The translations under genes and the position numbers were made by a program. The notes under the pieces were generated by a model. That model ran no database searches. It saw nothing but the letters and a program-made list of their open reading frames with translations, and was not told the origin of the DNA. A stretch of 64,000 bases of DNA from Saccharothrix obliqua. GTDB taxonomy: Bacteria; Actinomycetota; Actinomycetes; Mycobacteriales; Pseudonocardiaceae. Shown piece by piece: positions 6,956 to 18,525 of the stretch (position 1 is its first letter; each line of letters opens with the position of its first letter). The stretch is from the NCBI RefSeq assembly GCF_019375475.1, contig NZ_JAHXGQ010000003.1, positions 124,001 to 188,000 of the forward strand. The letters run 5' to 3'.

Positions 6956-8194
6956 GTGACTGCATTACGTAGTGCCCCGGCTCAGGGGCCGACCCCGGCG
7001 GTTTTCCGAGACCGTGCCGAAGCGGAGGCGTACGTCGCCTCCGTCTGCTTCAAGCACGGGCCTCCGCGACTGCTCGGTGTCGAACTCGAATGGACCGTCC
7101 ACCACCGGGAAGACCCGGCGAAACCGCTCGACGCGAGCGCTCTCGCCGCGGCTCTGGGAAAACACGCACCACCGACCCTGGTGCCCGACAGCCCGCAACA
7201 CCCGCTGCCGGGCGGCACGCCGCTCACCGTCGAACCGGGCGGCCAGGTCGAGATATCCACGCCGCCGAGCGGTTCGCTGACGGACCTGCTCAAGACCGTC
7301 GCGGCGGACATCGACCACCTCATCGGCCTGCTGGAACCCGCGGGCCTCGTGCTCGGGCACCGCGGCGCGGACCCGTTCCGCCCTCCCCGCCGGATGCTCC
7401 AGGTACCCCGCTACGCCGCCATGGAGCACGCCTTCGCGCCCGTCGGGCCCGAGGGCATCGCGATGATGTGCAGCACCGCCGGGCTCCAGGTGTGCCTGGA
7501 CTTCGGCCACGAATCCGATCTGCCCGCCCGCTGGGCCGCCGTGCACGCGCTCGGGCCCGTGCTCAACGCGTTGTTCGCGAACTCGCCCGGCGTCGGCGGC
7601 AGGCGGACCGACTGGTCCAGCGCCCGGATGCGCACGCTCTTCGCCACCGACCCGGTGCGCACGCGGCCCGCGGCCGTGTGCGCGAACCCGGCGGAGGCGT
7701 GGGCGCGGCGCGTCGTCGACGCACCGGTGATCGTGGTGCGGAGACCGGGCAACAACTGGGTGCCGCCACGACCGCTCACGTTCGCGGAGTGGGTGGACGG
7801 CGGGCTGGGCGCCCGGCCGACCGCCGACGACCTCGACTACCACCTCACCCTCCAGTTCCCGCCGGTCCGACCGCGCGGGTACCTGGAGGTTCGGTACCTG
7901 GACACGCCGCCGGACGGTGGCTGGCTGCCGCCGGTCGTGCTGATGGCGGCGTTGTTCAGCGACCGGGCCGTGGTGGACGAGGTGCTGGCGGCCACCGAGC
8001 CCGCCGCGGGCCGCTGGCTCGCGGCGGCCCGCAACGGCCTGGCCGACCCGGTGCTCGCCCGCACGGCGCGTGCCGTGGTCGAGCTGGGTTGCGCGGCGCT
8101 GCGCAACACCGACCTGTCGGTCGGCCAGACCGACGCCATCGCGGAGGACCTGCACCGCACGCTCGCTGAGAAGACCGGAGGGGGCCGTTCATGA
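6956..8194 (+). CDS. egtA: glutamate-cysteine ligase EgtA
   Basis: This 412-residue protein is an ATP-dependent glutamate-cysteine ligase of the GCS2 fold that makes gamma-glutamylcysteine, the sulfur donor for EgtB in ergothioneine synthesis. Visible motifs include LLGVELEWTVH near the N-terminus (metal-binding glutamates), GGQVEISTPPSGS, and DFGHESDLPARW. GTG 6956 is preferred because GGGGAG ends eight bases before it; the GTG at 6947 overlaps that ribosome site. It is the first gene of a tightly coupled operon egtA-egtB-egtC-egtD: it shares ATGA with egtB. This cell also makes mycothiol (mshC at 45.8 kb), so gamma-Glu-Cys here should serve ergothioneine rather than glutathione. Confidence 0.93.
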   Translation: MTALRSAPAQGPTPAVFRDRAEAEAYVASVCFKHGPPRLLGVELEWTVHHREDPAKPLDASALAAALGKHAPPTLVPDSPQHPLPGGTPLTVEPGGQVEISTPPSGSLTDLLKTVAADIDHLIGLLEPAGLVLGHRGADPFRPPRRMLQVPRYAAMEHAFAPVGPEGIAMMCSTAGLQVCLDFGHESDLPARWAAVHALGPVLNALFANSPGVGGRRTDWSSARMRTLFATDPVRTRPAAVCANPAEAWARRVVDAPVIVVRRPGNNWVPPRPLTFAEWVDGGLGARPTADDLDYHLTLQFPPVRPRGYLEVRYLDTPPDGGWLPPVVLMAALFSDRAVVDEVLAATEPAAGRWLAAARNGLADPVLARTARAVVELGCAALRNTDLSVGQTDAIAEDLHRTLAEKTGGGRS

Positions 8195-9522
8195 CCGGCA
8201 TCGACCACAACACGGGTACGGAGGAGATCCGGGACCGCGTCGCCGCCCAGCTCACCCGCGCCCGCGAGCGCAGCCGGGCGCTCACCGACGCCGTCGACGA
8301 CCACGACCTGGTGCGCCAGCACTCGAAGCTGATGTCGCCGCTGGTCTGGGACCTCGCGCACATCGGCAACCAGGAAGAGCTGTGGCTGGTGCGCGACGTG
8401 GGCGGGCGTGAGCCCGTGCGGCAGGACATCGACGAGCTGTACGACGCGTTCAAGCACGCCCGGTCCGCGCGGCCGGAGCTGCCGCTGCTCGGACCGGCGG
8501 AGGCCCGCGGTTACGTGGGCGAGGTCCGGGAGAAGGTGTTCGACGTCCTGGAGACGAGCCCGCTGGAGGGCCGTCGCCTGCTCGACGGCGGGTTCGCGTT
8601 CGGCATGATCGTGCAGCACGAGCAGCAGCACGACGAGACGATGCTCGCCACGCACCAGCTCCGCGTGGGACCGCCCGTGCTGCACGCGCCACCGCCGCCG
8701 CCCGGCGGACCGACCGGTCCCGCCGAGGTGCTGGTGCCCGGTGGGCCGTTCACCATGGGCACGTCCACGGAGGCGTGGGCGCTGGACAACGAGCGGCCGG
8801 CGCACCAGGAGCACACCGCGCCGTTCTTCATCGACACCACGCCGGTGACCAACGGCGCGTACGCGAACTTCATCGCCGACGGCGGCTACGCGGACGCGCG
8901 CTGGTGGTCCGCCGCGGGGTGGGCGCACGTGCGGGAGGCGGGGCTGGTCGCGCCCCGCTTCTGGGAGCGCGACGGGGACCGGTGGGCGCGCACCGCGTTC
9001 GGCGTGACCGCGCCGATCGACCCGGAGCAGCCCGTGGTGCACGTCAGCTACTACGAGGCCGAGGCGTACGCGAAGTGGGCGGGCAAGCGGCTGCCGACCG
9101 AGGTGGAGTGGGAGAAGGCCGCCCGCTTCGACCCGGTGTCGGGCCGGTCGCGGCGTTACCCGTGGGGCGACGAGGACCCCACGGAGGCGCACGCCAACCT
9201 CAACCAGCGGCACCTGTCGCCCGCGCCCGTGGGCGCGTACCCGGCGGGCGCGTCGCCGTTGGGCGTGCACCAGCTCATCGGCGACGTGTGGGAGTGGACC
9301 AGTTCCGACTTCCACGGTTACCACGGGTTCGAGGTGTTCCCGTACGCCGAGTATTCGCAGGTGTTCTTCGGCCCGGAGTACAAGGTGCTGCGTGGTGGGT
9401 CGTTCGGCAGCGACCAGGCGGCGGTGCGGGCCACGTTCCGCAACTGGGACTACCCGATCCGGCGGCAGATCTTCGCCGGGTTCCGCTGCGCGCGGGACGC
9501 GTCCCCGGGTGAATCGGCCTGA
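8191..9522 (+). CDS. egtB: ergothioneine sulfoxide synthase EgtB
   Basis: The 443-residue iron enzyme has an N-terminal DinB-like four-helix domain and a C-terminal FGE-sulfatase-type domain (GGPFTMGTSTEAWALDNERP; SYYEAEAYAKWAGKRLPTEV). It couples N-alpha-trimethylhistidine to gamma-glutamylcysteine with oxygen. The predicted iron ligands are His57 (LAHIGNQEE) and His143/His147 (VQHEQQHDE). The C-terminus FAGFRCARDA is typical of the fold. It is translationally coupled to egtA by a four-base overlap. One base separates its stop from the egtC start. Confidence 0.95.
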   Translation: MTGIDHNTGTEEIRDRVAAQLTRARERSRALTDAVDDHDLVRQHSKLMSPLVWDLAHIGNQEELWLVRDVGGREPVRQDIDELYDAFKHARSARPELPLLGPAEARGYVGEVREKVFDVLETSPLEGRRLLDGGFAFGMIVQHEQQHDETMLATHQLRVGPPVLHAPPPPPGGPTGPAEVLVPGGPFTMGTSTEAWALDNERPAHQEHTAPFFIDTTPVTNGAYANFIADGGYADARWWSAAGWAHVREAGLVAPRFWERDGDRWARTAFGVTAPIDPEQPVVHVSYYEAEAYAKWAGKRLPTEVEWEKAARFDPVSGRSRRYPWGDEDPTEAHANLNQRHLSPAPVGAYPAGASPLGVHQLIGDVWEWTSSDFHGYHGFEVFPYAEYSQVFFGPEYKVLRGGSFGSDQAAVRATFRNWDYPIRRQIFAGFRCARDASPGESA

Positions 9523-9523
9523 C

Positions 9524-10285
9524 GTGTGCCGCCACCTGGGTTACCTGGGCCCCGCCCTGCCCGTGTCCGCCCTCGTGTACGACGCGCCGCACTCGTTGGT
9601 GCGGCAGTCGTACGCGCCGGCGGACATGCGGGGCGGCGGCACGGTCAACGTGGACGGCTACGGCGTGGGGTGGTACCCCGCGCCGGGCGGTCCCGCGCTG
9701 CGCTACCGGCGGACCGGGACGCTGTGGTCGGACGAGAACCTGGCGGCGCTCAGCCGGGTCCTCGTGTCCGGCGCGGTGCTCGCGGCCGTCCGCTCCGCCA
9801 CCGTCGGGATGCCGGTGGTGGAGACGGCGTGCGCCCCGTTCACCGACGGGACGTGGCTGTTCAGCCACAACGGCCGGGTCACCGACTGGCCGGGCTCGGT
9901 GGCCGACCTCGCGAAGTCGTTGCCGGTCACCGACCTGCTGACGCTGGACGCGCCGACCGACACCGCCCTGCTGTGGGCGTTGGTGCGGGCGCGGCTGGCC
10001 GCGGGGCCACCCGCCGACGCCGTCGCGTCGGTGGTGTCCGAAGTGGCCGCCGCCGCGCCCGGCTCGCGGCTGAACCTGTTGCTCACCAACGGCTCCGTGC
10101 TCGTCGGCACGACCTGGACGCACTCGCTGTGGGTGCGTTCCGGCGACGGCGCGGTGACCGTGTCCTCCGAACCGCTGGACGACGACCCGCGCTGGCGGGA
10201 GATACCCGACGGGCACGTCGTCACGGCGGCGCTCGGCCCGGACAACGCGACCACAGTGGACGTTCGACCGATAGGACGATCATGA
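9524..10285 (+). CDS. egtC: gamma-glutamyl hercynylcysteine sulfoxide hydrolase EgtC
   Basis: A class II glutamine amidotransferase-type amidohydrolase of 253 residues. The start is fixed by chemistry: GTG 9524 is followed at once by Cys (VCRHLGYLGP), because the N-terminal cysteine exposed after Met removal is the nucleophile. Further motifs are GYGVGWYP, AAVRSATVGMPV, and WLFSHNGRV. It removes the glutamate from the EgtB product. Its stop overlaps the egtD start by four bases (ATGA). A longer in-frame reading upstream would bury the nucleophile and is rejected. Confidence 0.94.
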   Translation: MCRHLGYLGPALPVSALVYDAPHSLVRQSYAPADMRGGGTVNVDGYGVGWYPAPGGPALRYRRTGTLWSDENLAALSRVLVSGAVLAAVRSATVGMPVVETACAPFTDGTWLFSHNGRVTDWPGSVADLAKSLPVTDLLTLDAPTDTALLWALVRARLAAGPPADAVASVVSEVAAAAPGSRLNLLLTNGSVLVGTTWTHSLWVRSGDGAVTVSSEPLDDDPRWREIPDGHVVTAALGPDNATTVDVRPIGRS

Positions 10286-11256
10286 CCGAGCCAGTGCTGG
10301 ACGTGCACCTGACGCCGGAGGACGCGGCGATCGCCCTCCGCGCCGAGGCGCGGGCGGGGTTGACCGCGCGGCCGAAGTGGCTGTCGCCGAAGTGGTTCTA
10401 CGACGCCGCGGGCAGCGAGCTGTTCGAGGAGATCACCCGCCTGCCGGAGTATTACCCGACCCGTGCCGAGCGGGAGATCCTGGACGCGCGTGCGGCCGAG
10501 ATCGCCGCGACGACCGGCGCGCACGCCCTGGTGGAGCTGGGCTCCGGCTCGTCGGAGAAGACGCGGCTGCTCTTGGACGCCCTGCGCGCGCACGGTTCCC
10601 TGCGCGAGTTCGTGCCGCTGGACGTGTCGTCCAGCGCGCTCACCGAGGCGGCGCGGCAGATCCTCGCCGACTACCCCGGCCTGCGCGTGCACGGCGTGGT
10701 CGGCGACTTCACCGAGCACCTGGGGCTGCTGCCCGGCGCGTCGCCACGCGTGGTGGCGTTCCTCGGCGGCACGATCGGGAACCTGATCCCGGAGGAGCGC
10801 GACAAGTTCTTCGCCTCGGTGCGGGACGTGCTGGAGCCGGGGGAGTGGCTGCTGCTCGGCACCGACCTGGTGAAGGACCCCGAGGTGCTGGTGCGCGCCT
10901 ACGACGACGCGCGTGGCGTCACGGCGGAGTTCAACCGCAACGTGCTGCGGGTGGTGAACCGGGAGCTGGGCGCGGACTTCGACCCGCTCGCGTTCCGGCA
11001 CGTGGCGTTGTGGAACGCCGAGCACGAGTGGATCGAGATGCGGTTGCGGGCGGTCCGCCCGGTGCGGGCGCACGTGGCCGCGCTCGACCTGGACGTCGAG
11101 TTCGCCGAAGGGGAGGAGCTGCGGACCGAGGTGTCGGCGAAGTTCCGCCGGGACGGCGTGGAGCGCGAGCTGGCCGCCGCCGGGTTCGAACTCCACCACT
11201 GGTGGACGGACTCGGCCGGGCGATTCGCGTTGTCACTCGCCCGAGTCGTTGGCTGA
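10282..11256 (+). CDS. egtD: histidine N-alpha-methyltransferase EgtD
   Basis: This SAM-dependent enzyme of 324 residues trimethylates histidine to hercynine, the committed step of ergothioneine synthesis. Visible are the family start (PKWLSPKWFYDAAGSELFEEI), the SAM loop VELGSGSSEKTRLLL, FLGGTIGNL, and the C-terminal HHWWTDSAGRFALSLARV. It overlaps egtC by ATGA. It is the last egt gene: the next gene encodes a secreted hydrolase, so no PLP-dependent lyase (EgtE) is encoded in this cluster. A short inverted repeat, TGACTC...GAGTCA (11254-11274), begins at the stop codon and may help end transcription. Confidence 0.95.
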   Translation: MTEPVLDVHLTPEDAAIALRAEARAGLTARPKWLSPKWFYDAAGSELFEEITRLPEYYPTRAEREILDARAAEIAATTGAHALVELGSGSSEKTRLLLDALRAHGSLREFVPLDVSSSALTEAARQILADYPGLRVHGVVGDFTEHLGLLPGASPRVVAFLGGTIGNLIPEERDKFFASVRDVLEPGEWLLLGTDLVKDPEVLVRAYDDARGVTAEFNRNVLRVVNRELGADFDPLAFRHVALWNAEHEWIEMRLRAVRPVRAHVAALDLDVEFAEGEELRTEVSAKFRRDGVERELAAAGFELHHWWTDSAGRFALSLARVVG

Positions 11257-11370
11257 CTCTGCGTGTAGGAGTCATCCAAACTGCGGATGTTTTCCACTCC
11301 TTCGGGTGGGACTCTCGCGTTGACGGCACCGTGTCGAGGGGCGGTGCTGGAAACGTGAGGAGCACCAGCC

Positions 11371-12960
11371 GTGAAGTCTGCGAGCAGAGCGCTGGTCGTC
11401 GCGATGGTCCTGGGCACCGCCGTGTCCGGCCTCGCGGCGACCGGCACCGCCGCCGCCCGGCACGACCGGGGAGCCGCACCGGTGCGGTGGGAGAAGTGCG
11501 CCGAGGACGTGCTGGGCCTGGTCCCCGTCGAGCTGCGGGACCGGGTCACCTGCGCGAACCACCCCGTGCCGCTGGACCACCGCGAACCACGCGGCGAGAA
11601 GATCACCATCGCGATGTTGAAGCTGCCCGCGACCGATCCGGCCAACCGGATCGGCTCGCTGTTCCTGAACCCCGGTGGCCCCGGTGGTCCCGGGCTCTAC
11701 CACCCCGTGCGCGCCGGCTCGTTCCTCCAGCCGGAGGTCCTGCGGCGGTTCGACCTGATCGGGTTCGACCCGCGCGGCGTCGCCCGCAGCGCGCCGCTGC
11801 GGTGCTTCCGGACCCAGGAGGAGGCCGACGAGGTCAACGGCCGGATCCTGCCGCTGCCGCTGACCAGGGCCGAGATCCGCGGCACCATGGACGCCACCGA
11901 GGACTACACCGACGCGTGCCGCCGCAACGCGGGTCCGCTGCTCAAGCACATCTCCACCGAGGACGTGGCACGCGACCTCGACCTGTTCCGCGCGGGCGTG
12001 GGCGACAAGAGCCTCAACTTCGTCGGCTTCTCCTACGGCACGCTGCTCGGCGCGACCTACGCCAACCTGTTCCCGGAGCGGTCGCGCGCGCTCGTGCTGG
12101 ACGGCAACGTCGACCCGGCGCTGCGCACCTCCGACGGCCCGGAGTACGACCGGCAGCGCGCGCAGGGCTTCGAGCTGGCGCTCGACGCGTTCCTGAAGCG
12201 CTGCGACACCGAGGGCGAGAAGTGCGCCTTCAGCGACGGCGACCCGCGCGCGAAGTTCGACGCGACCCGCGACGCGCTGCGCGGGGGACCGGTGACGTTG
12301 CCGTCCGGTGAGGTGGTGACCCTGGCGGACTTCAGCAGCCGGGTCGGTGGCGCCCTGTACTCACCGGCCGTGTTCAAGGCGCTCGCGGCCTGGTTGCGGG
12401 CCGTCCACGACGCGGCGCTCCCGTCCGCCGCGACGCGGGCCGGCGCGCCGGTGCTCGACGTGCCGTCGGCGACCAAGCGCGGCCTGGCCGACATGCGCGT
12501 GGGGATCGCGCCCGCCGCGGAGTACGTGGACGACGACGCGTACTTCGGCGTGAACTGCTCCGACAAGCCGTTCCCGCGCAACCCGGAGCGGTACCCGGCG
12601 GTGGCCGCGCGGTGGGAGCGCGAATCACCCACGTTCGGCCGCGGTCAGGCGACGGCGGACCTGCTGACCTGCGCGTCGTGGCCGGTGCCGCACCCCGACA
12701 GGTACGCGGGCCCGTGGCACAAGCGCACGCCGAACCCGGTGGTGGTCGTGGGCAACTACTACGACCCGGCGACGCAGTACCGGTTCGCGCAGCGGATGGC
12801 CCGCCAACTGGGCAACGCGCGGCTCCTCTCGGTGGACTCGTTCGGGCACTGCGTCCTCGGTGACAGCGCGGGCGTGGACACCGCGGTCACCGACTACCTG
12901 GTGAACCTCAGGGTCCCGGCGGACGGGCAGGTCTTCCAGCCCGACGTCCAGCCGTTCTGA
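11371..12960 (+). CDS. secreted alpha/beta-hydrolase, tripeptidyl aminopeptidase family
   Basis: A 529-residue secreted hydrolase. An N-terminal signal peptide (SRALVVAMVLGTAVSGLAA) is followed by an alpha/beta-hydrolase fold of the TAP/SlpD type: oxyanion region NPGGPGGPGLY, nucleophile elbow VGFSYGTLLG with the active serine, and the C-terminal TAP domain with the catalytic histidine in SFGHCVLGD. Cysteines in YFGVNCSDKPFP and DLLTCASWP fit extracellular disulfides. It likely removes tripeptides or short peptides outside the cell. GAGGAGC lies upstream of the GTG start. The 3' end is overlapped for 67 bp by the opposite-strand membrane gene. Confidence 0.88.
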   Translation: MKSASRALVVAMVLGTAVSGLAATGTAAARHDRGAAPVRWEKCAEDVLGLVPVELRDRVTCANHPVPLDHREPRGEKITIAMLKLPATDPANRIGSLFLNPGGPGGPGLYHPVRAGSFLQPEVLRRFDLIGFDPRGVARSAPLRCFRTQEEADEVNGRILPLPLTRAEIRGTMDATEDYTDACRRNAGPLLKHISTEDVARDLDLFRAGVGDKSLNFVGFSYGTLLGATYANLFPERSRALVLDGNVDPALRTSDGPEYDRQRAQGFELALDAFLKRCDTEGEKCAFSDGDPRAKFDATRDALRGGPVTLPSGEVVTLADFSSRVGGALYSPAVFKALAAWLRAVHDAALPSAATRAGAPVLDVPSATKRGLADMRVGIAPAAEYVDDDAYFGVNCSDKPFPRNPERYPAVAARWERESPTFGRGQATADLLTCASWPVPHPDRYAGPWHKRTPNPVVVVGNYYDPATQYRFAQRMARQLGNARLLSVDSFGHCVLGDSAGVDTAVTDYLVNLRVPADGQVFQPDVQPF

Positions 12961-14042
12961 GCGGCGGTGCGGCCGTCGCGCACCCACGCGACGGCCGCAC
13001 CGGCCACCACCACCGGTTCCGGGCGGCCCGGCAGGTACCAGGCGGCGGCCAGGTGAGCGGCGGCGACCGCGAGCACCAGCAGGTCACGTGTCCGCCAGGC
13101 CCACAGCGCCAGCCCCATCGCGACGACGACCGCCAACACGCGCGACATGTGCACCTCGGCGGTCATCGTGACCGCGACGGCGGTCACCGCGCTCATCTCG
13201 TGGTTCTCCAGCGTGAACTCCGCGTAGGGGAACCAGCCGAACGCATCGGGCGGGTTCAGCGGGCGCGCGTCCAGCGTGGCCGTCACCAGCCCCAGGCCCG
13301 TCGCCAGCAACGGGAACCACGCGCCGGGCCGGTGCGCGTGCCGGTCGTGCGCGGCCAGCAGCAGGGCGGCGGCCAACGCCACCAGGACCGGGAACGGCTG
13401 CGGCTCGAACCACGCCGCCACCCCGAACACGGCCGTCGCGGCGGCCAGCCGGGGACTCCGCCACGCGCCCGCGAGCGCGGTCAGCACGACGACCCCGGCC
13501 GGCGGCCCCTGTTCCCACACCGCGCTCAGCAGGCCGACCGCGACCAGCGCCGCCCACTCACGCCGCCGGCCCAGCAGCACCGCCGCGCCGGCGAGCAGCA
13601 CGGCGGCCACCGCGTAGGGCAGCACGACCGGCAGGTCCGGCGCACGGGTGAAGTCGTCGGCGCTCGCCCACGCCGGCTCGGTCGTGCGGTACGCCGGGGC
13701 CTCCGGCCGCCACGCCCGGAACGGCCGGTCCGCCAACCAGAGCGAACCGAGCCACCCCACCAGGACGACCAGGCCCGCCGTCAGCAGCGGGAACCACGCG
13801 CCGGGCCGGCGTGCGTGCAGGTCGTGCGCGGCCAGCACCACCGCGCCCGCGAACGCCACCGCGGCGGGCAGCGGCGACACCCCGTAGACCACCGCGACGG
13901 CGAACACCGCGTCCGCCGCGACCAGCCGCGCGTCCCGCAGCAGCCAGGCCGCGCCGAGCAGCGCCACGACGCCCACCAGCGGCCCGTACTCCCACAACTC
14001 GGCCAGCAGGCCCGATAACACCAACGGCAGCCAAGCCACCAC
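12894..14042 (-). CDS. polytopic membrane protein with internal duplication, function unknown
   Basis: A 382-residue protein with roughly ten hydrophobic segments. It holds two homologous halves: WEYGPLVGVVALL...AHDLHARRPGAWFPLL (about residues 16-88) and WEQGPPAGVVVLT...AHDRHAHRPGAWFPLL (about 175-250). Each half has the invariant W-E-x-G-P and RPGAWFPLL elements. I recognise no family and assign no function. The last 22 codons run antisense into the end of the secreted hydrolase gene; the true end might be shorter in relatives. It lies downstream of aconitase but behind a strong hairpin, so it probably has its own promoter. Confidence 0.7.
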   Translation of the reverse strand: MVAWLPLVLSGLLAELWEYGPLVGVVALLGAAWLLRDARLVAADAVFAVAVVYGVSPLPAAVAFAGAVVLAAHDLHARRPGAWFPLLTAGLVVLVGWLGSLWLADRPFRAWRPEAPAYRTTEPAWASADDFTRAPDLPVVLPYAVAAVLLAGAAVLLGRRREWAALVAVGLLSAVWEQGPPAGVVVLTALAGAWRSPRLAAATAVFGVAAWFEPQPFPVLVALAAALLLAAHDRHAHRPGAWFPLLATGLGLVTATLDARPLNPPDAFGWFPYAEFTLENHEMSAVTAVAVTMTAEVHMSRVLAVVVAMGLALWAWRTRDLLVLAVAAAHLAAAWYLPGRPEPVVVAGAAVAWVRDGRTAAQNGWTSGWKTCPSAGTLRFTR

Positions 14043-14078
14043 CGACTCACCCCTCGCGGATCCGGCGACAGACGGGCG

Positions 14079-14111
14079 AAGGGCCGCCCACCGGGGTGGT
14101 GGGCGGCCCTT
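14079..14111 (-). terminator. strong hairpin terminator after acn
   Basis: AAGGGCCGCCCACC (14079-14092) pairs perfectly with the 14 bases 14098-14111 across a 5-base loop. It lies 18 bp beyond the aconitase stop codon on the minus strand. It separates acn from the membrane protein gene. Confidence 0.85.
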
Positions 14112-14128
14112 TCGCGTTCGATCGGCTA

Positions 14129-16942
<2,814 letters not shown>

Positions 16943-17032
16943 GTGAAACTCCATCTGGTGACGCGCGAAGTCGGTTTGGGAACTGCTGGTGAGTCTTCCG
17001 CACCCTGGGGCGCGGCGCCCTCTCGCCCTAAA

Positions 17033-17048
17033 CAGTACGCGTGTCCTG
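17033..17048 (-). promoter_or_regulatory. AcnR operator upstream of acn
   Basis: On the minus strand this reads CAGGACACGCGTACTG. As I recall, the published C. glutamicum AcnR consensus is CAGnACnnncGTACTG; every fixed base matches. It lies 91-106 bp upstream of the acn start codon, also 49 bp before the divergent ABC transporter gene. The match is seen; binding is inferred. Confidence 0.75.
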
Positions 17049-17096
17049 TATTCGGCTTCAAGCCGGCCCCACGTAGCTCGGGGGATCATCACACCC

Positions 17097-17840
17097 GTGG
17101 TGCGCCTTGATCGAATCGGTAAGCGCTACGGGCGGGGCCCGTGGGTGCTGCGGGACGTGACACTGGTGGTGGAGCCGGGTGAGCCGGTCGTCGTCACGGG
17201 CGGTAACGGCACCGGTAAGTCGACCCTCCTGCGGATCGCCGCCGGGTTGAGCAGGCCCTCGGCGGGCCGCGTGACCCGGCCGCGTTCCGTCGGCTACCTG
17301 CCCGAGCGCTTCCCGACCGGCGTGAAGCTGCCCGCCCGCGACTACCTGCGCCTGCTCGCGGGCGTGCGCGGCGTGGCCGCCCGGTGGGACCTGGTGGAGG
17401 CGCTGGGCTTCGTCGGCGACCCGGACGCGCCGATGGCCACCCTGTCCAAGGGCAACACCCAGAAGATCGCGCTGGCCCAGGCTCTGACCGCGACCGACCT
17501 GCTGGTGCTGGACGAGCCGTGGTCCGGCCTGGACGCCGCGGCGGGCGCCGTGCTCGTCGACCTCGTGGCCGCGAGCGGGTGCGCCGTGCTGGTCACCGAC
17601 CACCACGGCCACGACCTGCCCGGTGCGCGCCGCGTGCCGCTGGGTGCGGGGCCTGGAGGCGTCGTGGTCGAACTCGACCGGGTGGGCGAGGCGCTGGCGC
17701 GGATCGCGGCGCTGGACGGCGTGCGCGACGCCCGCGCGGTCGGCGGCGGCGCGCGGGTGGAGGTCGAGCCCGGCCACAGCGACCGGTTGCTGGCCGAGGC
17801 GCTGCGGCTGGGCTGCTCGGTGCGGAGCGTGCGGTCGTGA
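17097..17840 (+). CDS. ABC transporter ATP-binding protein
   Basis: A 247-residue ABC ATPase. Walker A is [12 protein letters not shown], the signature is LSKGNTQKI (S-K-G-N in place of SGGQ), and Walker B is [13 protein letters not shown], followed by a switch histidine in VTDHHGHDL. The SKGN signature is typical of bacterial ABC-2-type exporters. GTG 17097 is the likely start, though the ribosome site is weak, so a leaderless message is possible. The permease gene overlaps its stop by four bases. Cargo is unknown. Its promoter region is shared with divergent acn. Confidence 0.9.
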   Translation: MVRLDRIGKRYGRGPWVLRDVTLVVEPGEPVVVTGGNGTGKSTLLRIAAGLSRPSAGRVTRPRSVGYLPERFPTGVKLPARDYLRLLAGVRGVAARWDLVEALGFVGDPDAPMATLSKGNTQKIALAQALTATDLLVLDEPWSGLDAAAGAVLVDLVAASGCAVLVTDHHGHDLPGARRVPLGAGPGGVVVELDRVGEALARIAALDGVRDARAVGGGARVEVEPGHSDRLLAEALRLGCSVRSVRS

Positions 17841-18484
17841 GCTACCTGGTGCGGTACCTGCTCGCGGACGTGCTGCGTGGTCAGCGCTTCCTGCCGCCCC
17901 TGCTGGTGTACGGGGCGGTGCTGGCGATGTTCAACGCGGGCGACGCGGGGCCGCCGTTGTCCGCGTACGCGGGGTCGTGCGCGTTCCTCTACCCGGCGGC
18001 CGTCTGGTTGACGGTCGTGATCGCCACCTCCGAGGACCCGGTGCGGCGGGCGGTGACCGTCGTGGCGGCGGGTGGGTGGGGGCGTGCGCAGGCGGCCGTG
18101 ACGTTGCTGTCGTGCCTGGCGGTCACGGCTGTGGCGCTGGCGGCGGCGGTCGTGCCGCCGCTCGTCCAGCCGCGGCCCTATCCGGTGGCGGTGGTCGTGC
18201 TCGGGTTCGCCGCCCTCCTGGTGTGCGGGCTGACCGGCGTGGGCGTCGGCGTGCTCTGCGCGCGCCCGGTGATCACCCGGCACGGGTGGTCGGCACTGAC
18301 CGCGGCGGCGCTGGCGGTGGCCGCGTTCCTGTTCGGCCAGGTGCCGCCGATCGGGAACGTGCTGGGTGCGCTCGGGCGTGAGCACGACCTGGTGCCGAAC
18401 CTCGTGGTGTCGGGGGTGTGCGCGGTCGTGCTGCTGGTCGCGTCGACGGTGGTCTCGCGCACCCTCGGCCCACGCCGGGATTAG
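17837..18484 (+). CDS. ABC transporter permease subunit
   Basis: The 215-residue protein is almost wholly membrane-embedded, with about six hydrophobic segments (for example LPPLLVYGAVLAMF and AVVLLVASTVVSRTL). It has no recognisable soluble domain. It overlaps the ATPase stop (GTGA), so both are made together and should form a small two-component ABC-2-type exporter. No dedicated substrate gene or regulator adjoins. The single-spacer CRISPR remnant begins 41 bp after its stop. Confidence 0.82.
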   Translation: MSYLVRYLLADVLRGQRFLPPLLVYGAVLAMFNAGDAGPPLSAYAGSCAFLYPAAVWLTVVIATSEDPVRRAVTVVAAGGWGRAQAAVTLLSCLAVTAVALAAAVVPPLVQPRPYPVAVVVLGFAALLVCGLTGVGVGVLCARPVITRHGWSALTAAALAVAAFLFGQVPPIGNVLGALGREHDLVPNLVVSGVCAVVLLVASTVVSRTLGPRRD

Positions 18485-18525
18485 CGCCTCGGGCGGACGT
18501 CGGCCCGGGGCCGGTCCCAGACCTT

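Noticed and set aside
8191..9522. Formylglycine-generating (sulfatase-modifying) enzyme
   Set aside because: The C-terminal fold is shared, but the DinB-like domain, iron ligands and egt context identify EgtB.
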